The position numbers were made by a program, and so were the translations under genes. 6,964 nucleotides of DNA from contig CAMWSZ010000151.1 in the NCBI GenBank assembly GCA_947177005.1, positions 1 to 6,964 on the forward strand, read 5' to 3'. Positions 1 through 6,843 of the stretch are shown here, one piece after another. Every line of letters starts with the position of its first letter. Position 1 is the first letter of the stretch. This DNA is from an uncultured Clostridia bacterium (GTDB lineage Bacteria; Bacillota; Clostridia; Oscillospirales; Oscillospiraceae). Below the pieces are notes generated by a model that saw nothing but the letters and a program-made list of their open reading frames with translations, did not search any database and was not told the origin of the DNA.

Positions 1-112
1 TATTTGTCCTTGTGTTATCCGAAACACTTATCGTATCATCATGGTTCAATACCCTAGAAACTGTCGCCAATGAAACATTGGCCTGCGCAGCGATATCTTT
101 AAGTGTTGCCAT
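1..112 (-). CDS. LacI/GalR-family transcriptional repressor, N-terminal fragment (runs off left edge)
   Basis: Only the first 37 codons are in the window. The reading begins MATLKDIAAQANVSLATVSR and continues with VLNHDDTISVSDNTRTN. Residues 4-23 are the classic LacI-family helix-turn-helix, with the recognition helix SLATVSRVLN; the following SVS-D-TR stretch fits the start of the hinge region. Known members of this family are dimeric or tetrameric repressors that bind palindromic operators and respond to a sugar or nucleoside through a C-terminal periplasmic-binding-like domain, which is not visible here, so the effector cannot be named. The start is supported by AAAGGGG at 120-126, 7 nt upstream of ATG, and by a promoter about 35 bp upstream. 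The gene is transcribed divergently from the hybrid kinase at 336. The fragment shows no sign of damage. Confidence 0.93.
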   Translation of the reverse strand, partial: MATLKDIAAQANVSLATVSRVLNHDDTISVSDNTRTN

Positions 113-146
113 TTTGCTGCCCCTTTCTCACTTTTTATTTTTATAT

Positions 147-175
147 AGTATAACAGAATTTTTATAAAAAGCGAA
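147..175 (-). promoter_or_regulatory. Probable promoter of the LacI-family gene (extended -10)
   Basis: On the minus strand the -10 hexamer TATACT (147-152) is preceded by TG one base upstream, giving an extended -10 (TGTTATACT). A weak -35-like TTCGCT lies at 170-175 with a 17-bp spacer. Transcription would start near 140, leaving a leader of about 28 nt that carries the ribosome binding site. The -35 match is poor (3 of 6), so the call depends mainly on the extended -10 and the position. Confidence 0.6.
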
Positions 176-181
176 TATAAA
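161..181. repeat. AT-rich inverted repeat, possible operator
   Basis: TTTATA (161-166) and TATAAA (176-181) are a perfect 6-bp inverted repeat around a 9-bp centre that contains GCG. The repeat overlaps the -35 region and spacer of the LacI-family promoter, where an autoregulatory operator would sit. LacI-family operators usually have a central CG in a tighter palindrome, and this sequence is simple and AT-rich, so chance is a real possibility. Confidence 0.2.
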
Positions 182-243
182 ATTATTCCTCGACTGAACT
201 GTAACCCTCAAATCAGCAGAATAATTCATTTTTTCGAGTCCCC

Positions 244-272
244 TTGAATGCGTGGATGGAAAGGAGTATAAT
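244..272 (+). promoter_or_regulatory. Promoter of the hybrid histidine kinase gene
   Basis: TTGAAT (244-249) and a perfect TATAAT (267-272) are separated by exactly 17 bp, a near-consensus housekeeping sigma (sigma-A) promoter. Transcription would begin around 279, giving a leader of roughly 57 nt before the ATG at 336. Nothing in this leader looks like a riboswitch or terminator. The rest of the 223-bp intergenic stretch (113-335) holds only the divergent LacI promoter and no gene that I can see. Confidence 0.8.
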
Positions 273-315
273 GGCAACGTAACAAGCTCTGACATTCCCT
301 GCATTTTAAGATGAA

Positions 316-330
316 CAGAAAGGAGTTCTG
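316..330 (+). promoter_or_regulatory. Ribosome binding site of the kinase gene inside a small inverted repeat
   Basis: The Shine-Dalgarno AAAGGAG (319-325) lies 10 nt before the ATG at 336. Its AGGAG core (321-325) is flanked by CAGAA (316-320) and TTCTG (326-330), a perfect 5-bp inverted repeat that would place the core in a 5-nt loop. A second weaker purine run (GAGG, 330-333) is too close to the start to serve. A 5-bp stem with three A-T pairs is weak and may have no effect. Confidence 0.5.
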
Positions 331-335
331 AGGTA

Positions 336-3300
336 ATGAAAAGAAAACGGAGAAGACATCTGATCGATCAACCATATGTCAAAAAAATCCTTGCACTGTT
401 TGTATGGTTTATAATATTCTCATCCAGCATCTCGGCCGCGTCCGAAGCGGAACCGACGAATAACCGAACAGTAAAAGCGGGCGTTTTCTTTTTTGACGGC
501 TACCACATGCAGGACAGCGACGGCGTTTATACTGGTTATGGTATTGAATTGCTGAACCTGATTTCCCAGTACTCGCATTTGAATTTCGAGTTTACCGGCT
601 ATGATAACACTTGGAAAGAGACGCAGTCTATGCTACTGAACGGAGAGATCGACGTGGTGACTTCTGCCAGAAAGACCCGGGAGCGGACGGAAGTCTTTTT
701 ATTCTCTCTTCCCATTGAACTAAACAATACCGTGCTGTCCATCCAGGCTCAGAACACAAGCATCGTCTCCGGAGATTACAGTACATACAACGGCATGACG
801 GTGGGACTGCTGGCCGGAAACAGTCAAAACCAGTTCCTGCCCGATTTTGCAGATGAGAACAAATTTACTTATCATACCCGGGAATACGAAGACTCCGCTC
901 AATTGGCGGCGGCGCTCCAGGACGGATCCATTGACGCAATCCTCACTAGCAACCTACGCCGGGCAGAGAACGAAAGACTTCTAGATACCATCAAGGTCGA
1001 TTATTTTTACGCTATCACGCGGAAAAACGACCAAGAGCTTATGAACGAGATCAACTACGCCATCACACAGATGAACCTCTATGAAGGGGACTGGGCAAAT
1101 GTTTTGTACAACAAATATTATGGAACCGATGTATCTGTCACAAATGGCTTTACCCAGCGGGAGCTGGATTACATAGAGGCGGTTGCCTCTGGAAAAAAGC
1201 AAATCACTGTAACAGCTATGCCCGACCGGAATCCCTATTCCTATACAGAGGACGAAGAGCTGAAAGGAATTCTGCCGCGTTTTTTTGACAGCTTGATGCA
1301 GATAGCTGGATTGTCCTATGAAATAATCGTGCCAGAGGACAATGAGGAATACGATTGGCTCAAAGAGAGCGGCAATGTAGACGTAATTATAGATTGGCAA
1401 CAGTCCGCCCCCATGAAAGTAGAGTATGTTAGCAACGGATTCTTGACCAATACCTATATGAATACGGGTACAACCCTAGTCACCCGTAAGAATTTCAGCG
1501 GTCCGGTCACATCCCTAGCTGTGCTGGATGGTTTGGTGGGTCTGCCTCTGGAGTATGAACAGTTCGAAAATGCTCTCATCCAGGCTTATTCATCCCCGAA
1601 AGATGTGATGCAAGCCGTTTTGGATGGGAAGGCAGACGCCGCCTTTATGCGTACTCATACGGCGCAGTTTTTTGTAAATAACGACCGCACAAATTCCCTC
1701 CAGTTTAGCATGGTCGATTCTGAGCAGATCGTATTCAAAATGTATATCCCCAACAGCAGCGACCATGAGCTAATTACAATTCTCAACAAGTGCATCCAGC
1801 AGGTGCCAGATGATGTGCTCAGCCAGCTAATTACTGAGTATACTGCTGGTACACCGGAAAATGTAACCTTCATCCAATATATGGGTGCCCATCCTGGGAT
1901 AATCCTCCTGTTATCCACGCTGGTTGCCCTAGCCATCGGCGTAATTCTCTTCCTCTATCAGCGCTCCCGATGGAACAACAAGCTCCTTCGGACTACCGAA
2001 CAGTCCAAACAGGAATTGGAGGAACAACTGGCTATTGTCAAAGCCCTAACCCGGGATTACCTGACTGTCTACACGCTAAATCTACAAACCGGCGGTCTTC
2101 GGACGTTGAAGATGGAGGGGCACCTACCCTCTGGATCGGATTGGAAGGACGGAGAAACATTCCTCTATGCAGAAGTTTTACGCCGGTACACTGAGGATTG
2201 GGTTCTGGATGAGGATAAGGACAATCTGGCGGAGGCTCTTTCCCTAGAACAGGTCAAGGAGGCGTTGTCCACTAGCTCAGAATATATGGGGACCTACCGC
2301 ATTCGCACTGGAGGGGAAATCAACAATTTTCAATTTGTCTGTGTGGCTTATCAGACTGAAGACCAGACAAATCCCCTTGCACTGCTCGGATTTCGGAATA
2401 TAGACGAGATCGTCCGTAAGGAACAAAATCAGAAAACCATTCTAGAGGACGCCCTGCACATGGCCCAGGCCGCAAGCGAGGCTAAGACCGCCTTCCTTGG
2501 CAACGTCAGTCATGACATCCGCACACCCATGAACGCTATTATTGGGTTTTTGACCCTAATGCGGGATGAGGCTGATAATCCGGATATGGTCAGAGAATAC
2601 ATCCAACACATTGACACCGCCAGCCAGCATCTGCTGAGCCTGATCAACGACGTGCTGGACATGAACAAAATCGAAAGCGGCAGCACCACGCTGAGCCTGA
2701 CTGAGATGGATTTAGCTGAGGTCATTGCGGAGATCAACACGATCATCCGGCCCCAGACCAAGGCCAAAAATCAAACCTTTGAAATTTTTGTCTCCCACCT
2801 AAACTTTGAACACCTGTTAGGCGACAAGATGCGGATCAATCAGATTCTTATTAACCTGTTGTCAAACTCTGTGAAATATACACCAGAAAACGGGACTATT
2901 GAGATGCGGGTGGACGAACTGCCTCAGGTGGTGAACAATTACAGCAGTATCCGCTTTACAATCAGCGACAACGGCCTGGGAATGAGCAAAGATTATCTCA
3001 AAGTGATATTTGACCCATTCACTCGGGAGGATACCAAAGTGACCCACGAAATCCAGGGTACTGGTCTAGGCATGGCAATCACCAAGAACCTGGTGGACCT
3101 GATGGGCGGCAGCATCAAGGTAGACAGCAAATTAGGTGAGGGCAGCACCTTCATTGTCGAGCTGGAACTACGGATTCGTGAGCAAGAAAACGATCCAAAG
3201 TTCTGGACCGATCGCCAGATTACTCGAATGATCGTGGTGGACGACGACGAGGAGGTCTGCCGCAATGTCGTCAAGGCGATGGCCAAAGTGGATGTGGCTA

Positions 3301-4022
3301 CGGACTATGTCACTGAAGGTGAACGTGCTGTCCAGAAAGTACGCGCTGCGCAGGAAGCAGGGAAGCCTTATGATTTGATTCTGCTAGATTGGAAGATGCC
3401 AGAACCAAATGGTCTGGAAACCGCCCGACTTATACGGAAAGACAGCAACACCCCCATTCTGCTGCTAACTTCCTACGACTGGAGGGAGATCGAGCAGGAA
3501 GCTATAGAAATCGGCGTAAACCAATTCATGCCGAAGCCTTTTTTCATGAGCACCTTTAAAGAGGCTGTCCGCCTTATGATGGGTCGTGCTAAGGAGTCCA
3601 GGCGACAGGAGTCTGATGTAGTTAAGGGAATGCATATTCTGGTAGTGGATGATATTAAGGCCAACCAGCTCATTCTGGTCAAAATTCTGGGCACCCTGGG
3701 TGCAGAATGCGACACAGCCGTCAACGGTCTAGAGGCTGTGAAAAAATTTATGGACGCTCCTTCCGGATACGATCTGATCTTGATGGATGTACAGATGCCG
3801 GAAATGAATGGCTATGAAGCTACCAGGACAATCCGAGCAAGCAACCATCCCTTTGCGAACGATGTACCCATCATCGCCATGACGGCGAACGCCTTTGTGG
3901 ACGATGTGCGAGACGCCATCGAATCCGGCATGGATGCGCATATCGCAAAACCGGTTCAGATTGAAAAACTGAAAACAACGATCCAGCAGGTTTTGGAAAG
4001 CCGCGCAGCCGCGTTACATTAA
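336..4022 (+). CDS. BvgS-like hybrid sensor histidine kinase: two solute-binding domains, HisKA, HATPase, two receivers
   Basis: This is a 1228-aa membrane sensor kinase. A basic, hydrophobic signal peptide (1-34, cleavage probably near SISA-A) is followed by two bacterial family-3 solute-binding domains (about 45-265 and 288-508), one membrane helix (about 521-543), a short coiled coil, and a PAS-like region (about 567-692). HisKA has phosphoacceptor His726 in SHDIRTP. The HATPase has N box Asn840/Asn844, DNGLGM (878-883), FDPF (892-895) and GTGLG (908-912). Receiver 1 has Asp969/970, phosphoacceptor Asp1018, Thr1045 and Lys1067; receiver 2 has Asp1105/1106, Asp1151, Thr1183 and Lys1205. All catalytic residues are present, so it should be active. 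From the family, binding of a small solute outside the cell (possibly an amino acid) sets kinase activity. The first solute-binding domain keeps the TRERTEVFLFS motif typical of amino-acid binders; the second is more divergent. There is no C-terminal HPt domain, so an HPt partner encoded elsewhere is expected. It is monocistronic, with a good promoter at 244-272, and is more GC-rich than the genes to its right. Confidence 0.95.
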   Translation: MKRKRRRHLIDQPYVKKILALFVWFIIFSSSISAASEAEPTNNRTVKAGVFFFDGYHMQDSDGVYTGYGIELLNLISQYSHLNFEFTGYDNTWKETQSMLLNGEIDVVTSARKTRERTEVFLFSLPIELNNTVLSIQAQNTSIVSGDYSTYNGMTVGLLAGNSQNQFLPDFADENKFTYHTREYEDSAQLAAALQDGSIDAILTSNLRRAENERLLDTIKVDYFYAITRKNDQELMNEINYAITQMNLYEGDWANVLYNKYYGTDVSVTNGFTQRELDYIEAVASGKKQITVTAMPDRNPYSYTEDEELKGILPRFFDSLMQIAGLSYEIIVPEDNEEYDWLKESGNVDVIIDWQQSAPMKVEYVSNGFLTNTYMNTGTTLVTRKNFSGPVTSLAVLDGLVGLPLEYEQFENALIQAYSSPKDVMQAVLDGKADAAFMRTHTAQFFVNNDRTNSLQFSMVDSEQIVFKMYIPNSSDHELITILNKCIQQVPDDVLSQLITEYTAGTPENVTFIQYMGAHPGIILLLSTLVALAIGVILFLYQRSRWNNKLLRTTEQSKQELEEQLAIVKALTRDYLTVYTLNLQTGGLRTLKMEGHLPSGSDWKDGETFLYAEVLRRYTEDWVLDEDKDNLAEALSLEQVKEALSTSSEYMGTYRIRTGGEINNFQFVCVAYQTEDQTNPLALLGFRNIDEIVRKEQNQKTILEDALHMAQAASEAKTAFLGNVSHDIRTPMNAIIGFLTLMRDEADNPDMVREYIQHIDTASQHLLSLINDVLDMNKIESGSTTLSLTEMDLAEVIAEINTIIRPQTKAKNQTFEIFVSHLNFEHLLGDKMRINQILINLLSNSVKYTPENGTIEMRVDELPQVVNNYSSIRFTISDNGLGMSKDYLKVIFDPFTREDTKVTHEIQGTGLGMAITKNLVDLMGGSIKVDSKLGEGSTFIVELELRIREQENDPKFWTDRQITRMIVVDDDEEVCRNVVKAMAKVDVATDYVTEGERAVQKVRAAQEAGKPYDLILLDWKMPEPNGLETARLIRKDSNTPILLLTSYDWREIEQEAIEIGVNQFMPKPFFMSTFKEAVRLMMGRAKESRRQESDVVKGMHILVVDDIKANQLILVKILGTLGAECDTAVNGLEAVKKFMDAPSGYDLILMDVQMPEMNGYEATRTIRASNHPFANDVPIIAMTANAFVDDVRDAIESGMDAHIAKPVQIEKLKTTIQQVLESRAAALH

Positions 4023-4041
4023 CATTTTAATACAACCTGAA
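4023..4041. other. Convergent intergenic gap with no recognisable terminator
   Basis: Only 19 bp separate the stop codon of the kinase gene from that of the DUF1349 gene. No GC-rich hairpin followed by a T run is visible on either strand here or in the nearby coding ends. The best candidate, CGCG-CAGC-CGCG in the last codons of the kinase, is only a 4-bp stem with no T tract. Transcripts may therefore overlap, or termination may be Rho-dependent. Confidence 0.5.
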
Positions 4042-4641
4042 TTAGTCCGGCTGCTGTCCGTCATGCGCTTTCCATTGGCAATCCATTACCTGCATATTTG
4101 AGAATATTGCTTTAAAAGAAGAATTTTCGGGGGAACAGGCATAAATGCCAAACTGTATTTTGCCTGTTCCTCTGTTCATATGACAAATACGCATTTGATT
4201 AAAAGTTATTCCGTCTGTTGAACATTCAATACAGTAATCGTCCTCCCTACGGCTAAACCGATACCACATTGATTTTACTGAAGCATCTATAACTGTTGTC
4301 GCCCAATCAGAAAAACCATTGTTCGTCACTACACTTCCCAGATGCTGGTATGTATCATTTTCATATTCAACAGAACCTTTCAACCAGTTTTCACTATCCA
4401 GATACATCACAATGCCGCACTGGTCAAATCTGTGATGACTTTCCTCAAATCCAGTTTTGACTACAAAACTGAAATACTCTTCTTCTGTTTCCATTTGCAG
4501 AACAGGTGCATTATCATTTTGAAAATGATAATATGTTCTCTGCCATAAATCTGTATAAGGTTTGGTAATTATTTCAATTCTGTCATTTTCAATTTTGTAC
4601 TCTTGTGGCTCTCTTGTCCATTGAAACTCTTTTATATCCAT
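4042..4641 (-). CDS. DUF1349 (concanavalin A-like fold) protein, 199 aa
   Basis: I recognise this as a DUF1349 protein (Pfam PF07081; COG3506 carries the uninformative name 'regulation of enolase protein 1'). Supporting features are the DLWQRTYYHFQNDNAPVL block (about 31-48), QCGIVMYLDSENWLKGSVEY (74-93), the GSVVTNNGFSDW segment (102-113) and the IQFGIYACSP motif near the C-terminus. The family folds as a beta-sandwich related to lectins and glycoside-binding modules; its biochemical role is not established. The length (199 aa) matches full-length members and nothing is missing. There is no signal peptide, so it is cytoplasmic. I start it at MDIKEF because AGAGAGG (4651-4657) lies 9 nt upstream; an in-frame ATG 16 codons earlier has no good site and overlaps the decayed gene. 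It lies downstream of that pseudogene on the same strand, and I see no clear promoter of its own. It converges on the kinase, with 19 bp between the stops. Confidence 0.85.
   Translation of the reverse strand: MDIKEFQWTREPQEYKIENDRIEIITKPYTDLWQRTYYHFQNDNAPVLQMETEEEYFSFVVKTGFEESHHRFDQCGIVMYLDSENWLKGSVEYENDTYQHLGSVVTNNGFSDWATTVIDASVKSMWYRFSRREDDYCIECSTDGITFNQMRICHMNRGTGKIQFGIYACSPENSSFKAIFSNMQVMDCQWKAHDGQQPD
4510..4532. repeat. Perfect 23-bp palindrome inside the DUF1349 gene
   Basis: ATTATCATTTT (4510-4520) and AAAATGATAAT (4522-4532) are exact reverse complements around a single central base at 4521. The symmetry stops at both ends (4509 and 4533 do not pair). It codes for the conserved YYHFQNDN stretch of the protein, so part of the sequence is constrained by coding. 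Its AT-rich halves resemble metal-regulator half sites, but the arrangement is not the usual one. It could be a protein-binding site, a hairpin in the mRNA, or chance. Confidence 0.6.
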
Positions 4642-4650
4642 AAATAATTT

Positions 4651-4657
4651 CCTCTCT
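4651..4657 (-). promoter_or_regulatory. Ribosome binding site deciding the DUF1349 start
   Basis: On the minus strand AGAGAGG lies 9 nt before the ATG at 4639-4641. No comparable purine run precedes the upstream in-frame ATG at 4687-4689. This favours the 199-aa product over a 215-aa one. Confidence 0.7.
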
Positions 4658-4678
4658 AAATAGTTTTTATTCGTTTTC

Positions 4679-5118
4679 TCATAGTTCATTCATACATTCA
4701 TAATCAGAAAATCTGTCCACAATTTCCCGGATTGCCAGCGCATTTTGCTTGTTCTGACCAGCAATATCTGAAAGCTCCCTTGTAGTCACTTCTGTCTGCT
4801 CTGCATACTTTAAAATCTCTCCACTGTTAATCGTTCCATCCTCCGGTACACATTGAACCTCGTCAATACAATAATTCTCTGTATATGCCTGTGCCCGCTT
4901 TTGTTTTTCCTTATCATCAGGATTGTTCAATAAATCGCGAACTTCAGATGCCTTACTAAAACAGTTAAAAGAGTTTCCTGCTCATCTATATATTGTTTTA
5001 TAATATTGGTTTGTGCATTAAGTGATGCATTCATATTATCCAGCTCAGTCTTTTTCATCATATTTGTCATGCTTTGGTTAGCAATCACATATAACATGGT
5101 AATGCAAATCAAACGCAT
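4679..5118 (-). pseudogene. Decayed methyl-accepting chemotaxis protein-like gene (5' truncated, frameshifted, internally deleted)
   Basis: Two overlapping open frames are the remains of one gene. The first (from 5118) reads the end of a membrane helix (LICITMLYVIANQSM), then MMKKTELDNMNASLNAQTNI and IIKQYIDEQETLLTV, which I recognise as the beginning of the Cache-type sensor domain of clostridial chemoreceptors. It goes out of frame in the run at 4958-4961. Restoring one T on the coding strand gives a continuous TVFSKASEVRDLLNNPDDKE and on through KQKRAQAYTENY. After ENY the sequence jumps to CIDEVQCVPEDGTINSGEIL and a helical, charged tail (EQTEVTTRELSDIAGQ and onward) ending at the TGA at 4679. 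Most of the sensor domain, HAMP and the signalling hairpin are absent, so a deletion of several hundred codons is inferred. The 5' end, including the start and first part of the membrane helix, is also gone: an in-frame TAA lies two codons upstream of the first ATG. I am confident of the N-terminal part; the origin of the tail is less certain. No function is expected. Confidence 0.75.
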
Positions 5119-5125
5119 TAATTAA
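5118..5125. repeat. TTAATTAA, left copy of a direct repeat flanking the AAA-ATPase gene
   Basis: The same 8 bp occurs at 6893-6900, so one copy lies just beyond each end of the AAA-ATPase coding region. This is what a target-site duplication would look like, but the motif is AT-rich and self-complementary and could easily recur by chance. Confidence 0.2.
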
Positions 5126-5136
5126 ATTGTTTTTAT

Positions 5137-6828
5137 TCACTGCGGAAATAATTCTTTATCAATCAATTTCTTTACTTTAGCCTGCTTTTGAAAAAATGCC
5201 ACTCCATAACAAAGAATTTCCGTATATCCATAAAGCCCTTTCCCATAATTTTCTCTGACAATTTGTTCAATTGCTTTGTCGCAATCCTTATCCATATCAG
5301 ATTCCTTTTTGGATCTCTTGGCTTCTATGATGATTGCACGGCGATTTCTTTTATCCTTGATTAATATATCTGGTCTCCCCAGGCCGTTCTCTTTATTTGA
5401 TTCAACATTATAACCATGTCCTACAAAGATTCCTGCAAGAAACGCATGATAATAGGTCTCATGATAATCATTATAGCTAATGGTGTACCACAAAAGGTCT
5501 GATATAAGTTTAGCTGCTCCAGCCTCATCACTTTCCCACAGTGCATTGATAAGGTTAAGAATATCCGAGGTATCTGCTGTATTTCTAAAATATGCAACTA
5601 CGGTATCCTCAAATATGGAAGCTATCTCCTTATTTGGAATTTTAAGCGAAACTGTTTCTCCCTCTTCTTCCAAACCAGCCTTTGTGAGATATCCGGTCAT
5701 AAGCAGAACACTCCAGAGATTATCCTCCGATACGTGGAGTGTATCATAGGTAAGTTCATCAGAAATCGACTGAATTATCGTTCCACCATTTAAGAGTGTC
5801 TCAAATTTCTCCGTTACATCAAAATCCGTCCGTTCAACAAAAGTAAGCAGAATTCCGTTATGACTTGTATACTTCCAGTAATTCTTTGGGGATGCATTTT
5901 TTCTCTTTTTTAAGGCAGACATATAATTCATTACATCCCATGGACAATATACATAACTGTCACCAAACACATAGCCATCATACCATTCTTTTATAATATC
6001 TGCCTTATCCTCCCTGTCAGCCGTGAATAACATTTTTTTTACTTCATTCTCGGAAAAACCAAAGTATTTAGAAAAGTCTTCATCCAATACGGAATATAAA
6101 GCAAAATTATTGGCACCTGTAAATATACTCTCTTTCGCAATGCAAAGACATCCTGTAATCACCGCAAACTCCAAAAATTCATTATCCTTTAATGCCATAC
6201 TCATAATCCCTTTGATTACGTCGAGCATAGAAGAATAATACTTATGATCTGTAGTATTTTTTTCACTTGCTCTCGCAAGCGGCACGTCATATTCATCTAT
6301 TAAGAGAATACATTTTTTACCATAAACAGTGTGCATCATTCGCATGATGGTTTTAAGTGAATTTTTAACATCAAATTGGTTTCCCTTCTGTGCCTCCAGC
6401 CTGTCAAATGTCTCTGTATCATTTCGGTTAACTCTGCTGTCGGATTTTAAATCTGTATGCTCTATACACACTTCAGAAAGTCTGAGTTTTAGCATACCAT
6501 ACGCATCATCAAAATTCTCTGCTTCAACATCCTTAAAAGAAATAAAAAGTACAGGGTACTGATTCATCCACTTTTCACAAAATGTTTTCTGTTCCGTAAT
6601 CTTAAGACCTTCAAATAGCTCCCTGTTGTCTTTTCTAATACTGAAAAAGTTCAACATCATGCTCATCATTAAAGTTTTGCCAAATCTTCGAGGTCTAGTA
6701 AACAGCGTTACTTGATTATCCGTTTCCTCTACAAGCTCATACAAGATGTCTGTTTTATCTACATAATAATTTTCAGATTTACGCAATGCTTCAAAGTCTG
6801 ATCTGCCTACACCAACCTTAAATGACAT
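5137..6828 (-). CDS. AAA-ATPase-like / PD-(D/E)XK nuclease-fold protein, 563 aa
   Basis: I recognise this as the AAA-ATPase_like (PF09820) plus PDDEXK_9 (PF08011, formerly DUF1703) family, common and often multicopy in gut anaerobes; its role is unknown. The N-terminal block MSFKVGVGRSDFEALRKSEN and YYVDKTDILYEL is the family signature. The P-loop is the family's variant RPRRFGKT (45-52, Lys51), and Walker B is LLIDEYD with Asp178-Glu179. The C-terminal nuclease fold shows GRPD (Asp487), then Glu502 and Lys504 in IIIEAKR, a PD-X14-EAK pattern, so the nuclease site looks intact. One oddity is that the motif normally read as GCLRIAKESIFTG has Cys229 instead of Arg. The length is normal for the family and the frame is unbroken. 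There is no signal peptide, so it is cytoplasmic. I start it at MSFKV because AAAGGAG (6837-6843) lies 8 nt upstream; a start nine codons earlier has no such site. It has its own promoter and ends 18 bp before the decayed chemoreceptor. Confidence 0.9.
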   Translation of the reverse strand: MSFKVGVGRSDFEALRKSENYYVDKTDILYELVEETDNQVTLFTRPRRFGKTLMMSMMLNFFSIRKDNRELFEGLKITEQKTFCEKWMNQYPVLFISFKDVEAENFDDAYGMLKLRLSEVCIEHTDLKSDSRVNRNDTETFDRLEAQKGNQFDVKNSLKTIMRMMHTVYGKKCILLIDEYDVPLARASEKNTTDHKYYSSMLDVIKGIMSMALKDNEFLEFAVITGCLCIAKESIFTGANNFALYSVLDEDFSKYFGFSENEVKKMLFTADREDKADIIKEWYDGYVFGDSYVYCPWDVMNYMSALKKRKNASPKNYWKYTSHNGILLTFVERTDFDVTEKFETLLNGGTIIQSISDELTYDTLHVSEDNLWSVLLMTGYLTKAGLEEEGETVSLKIPNKEIASIFEDTVVAYFRNTADTSDILNLINALWESDEAGAAKLISDLLWYTISYNDYHETYYHAFLAGIFVGHGYNVESNKENGLGRPDILIKDKRNRRAIIIEAKRSKKESDMDKDCDKAIEQIVRENYGKGLYGYTEILCYGVAFFQKQAKVKKLIDKELFPQ

Positions 6829-6836
6829 GCAGAGTC

Positions 6837-6843
6837 TCCTTTC
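6837..6843 (-). promoter_or_regulatory. Ribosome binding site deciding the AAA-ATPase start
   Basis: AAAGGAG on the minus strand sits 8 nt before the ATG at 6826-6828. It would lie within the coding sequence if the longer frame (ATG at 6855) were used, so it favours the shorter 563-aa product. Confidence 0.8.

Noticed and set aside
233..243. TTCGAGTCCCC resembles the T-arm end of a tRNA, suggesting a tRNA fragment or attachment site
   Set aside because: There is no pairing partner for a T stem, no acceptor stem and no anticodon arm nearby; the match is short and falls next to a promoter.
271..282. Three-codon leader ORF (ATG GCA ACG TAA) preceded by AAGGAG, upstream of the kinase gene
   Set aside because: The ATG overlaps the -10 TATAAT of the kinase promoter and would lie upstream of the expected transcription start, so it is not likely to be translated.
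720..3941. Antisense and out-of-frame open frames within the kinase gene
   Set aside because: They are 60-139 aa shadows with compositions typical of reverse reading of a coding gene and no recognisable domains or ribosome binding sites.
3997..4041. Intrinsic terminator for the kinase gene
   Set aside because: The only stem is CGCG-CAGC-CGCG (4 bp) and it is not followed by a T tract.
4510..4532. Fur/PerR/Zur box reading of the palindrome in the DUF1349 gene
   Set aside because: The 7-1-7 boxes have TGATAAT-N-ATTATCA order; here the half sites are inverted and 9 bases apart, and the site is within a gene rather than at a promoter.
4642..4689. Longer start of the DUF1349 protein (16 extra residues beginning MNYEKTNK)
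   Set aside because: That ATG lacks a ribosome binding site and overlaps the end of the decayed gene, whereas MDIKEF has AGAGAGG at good spacing.
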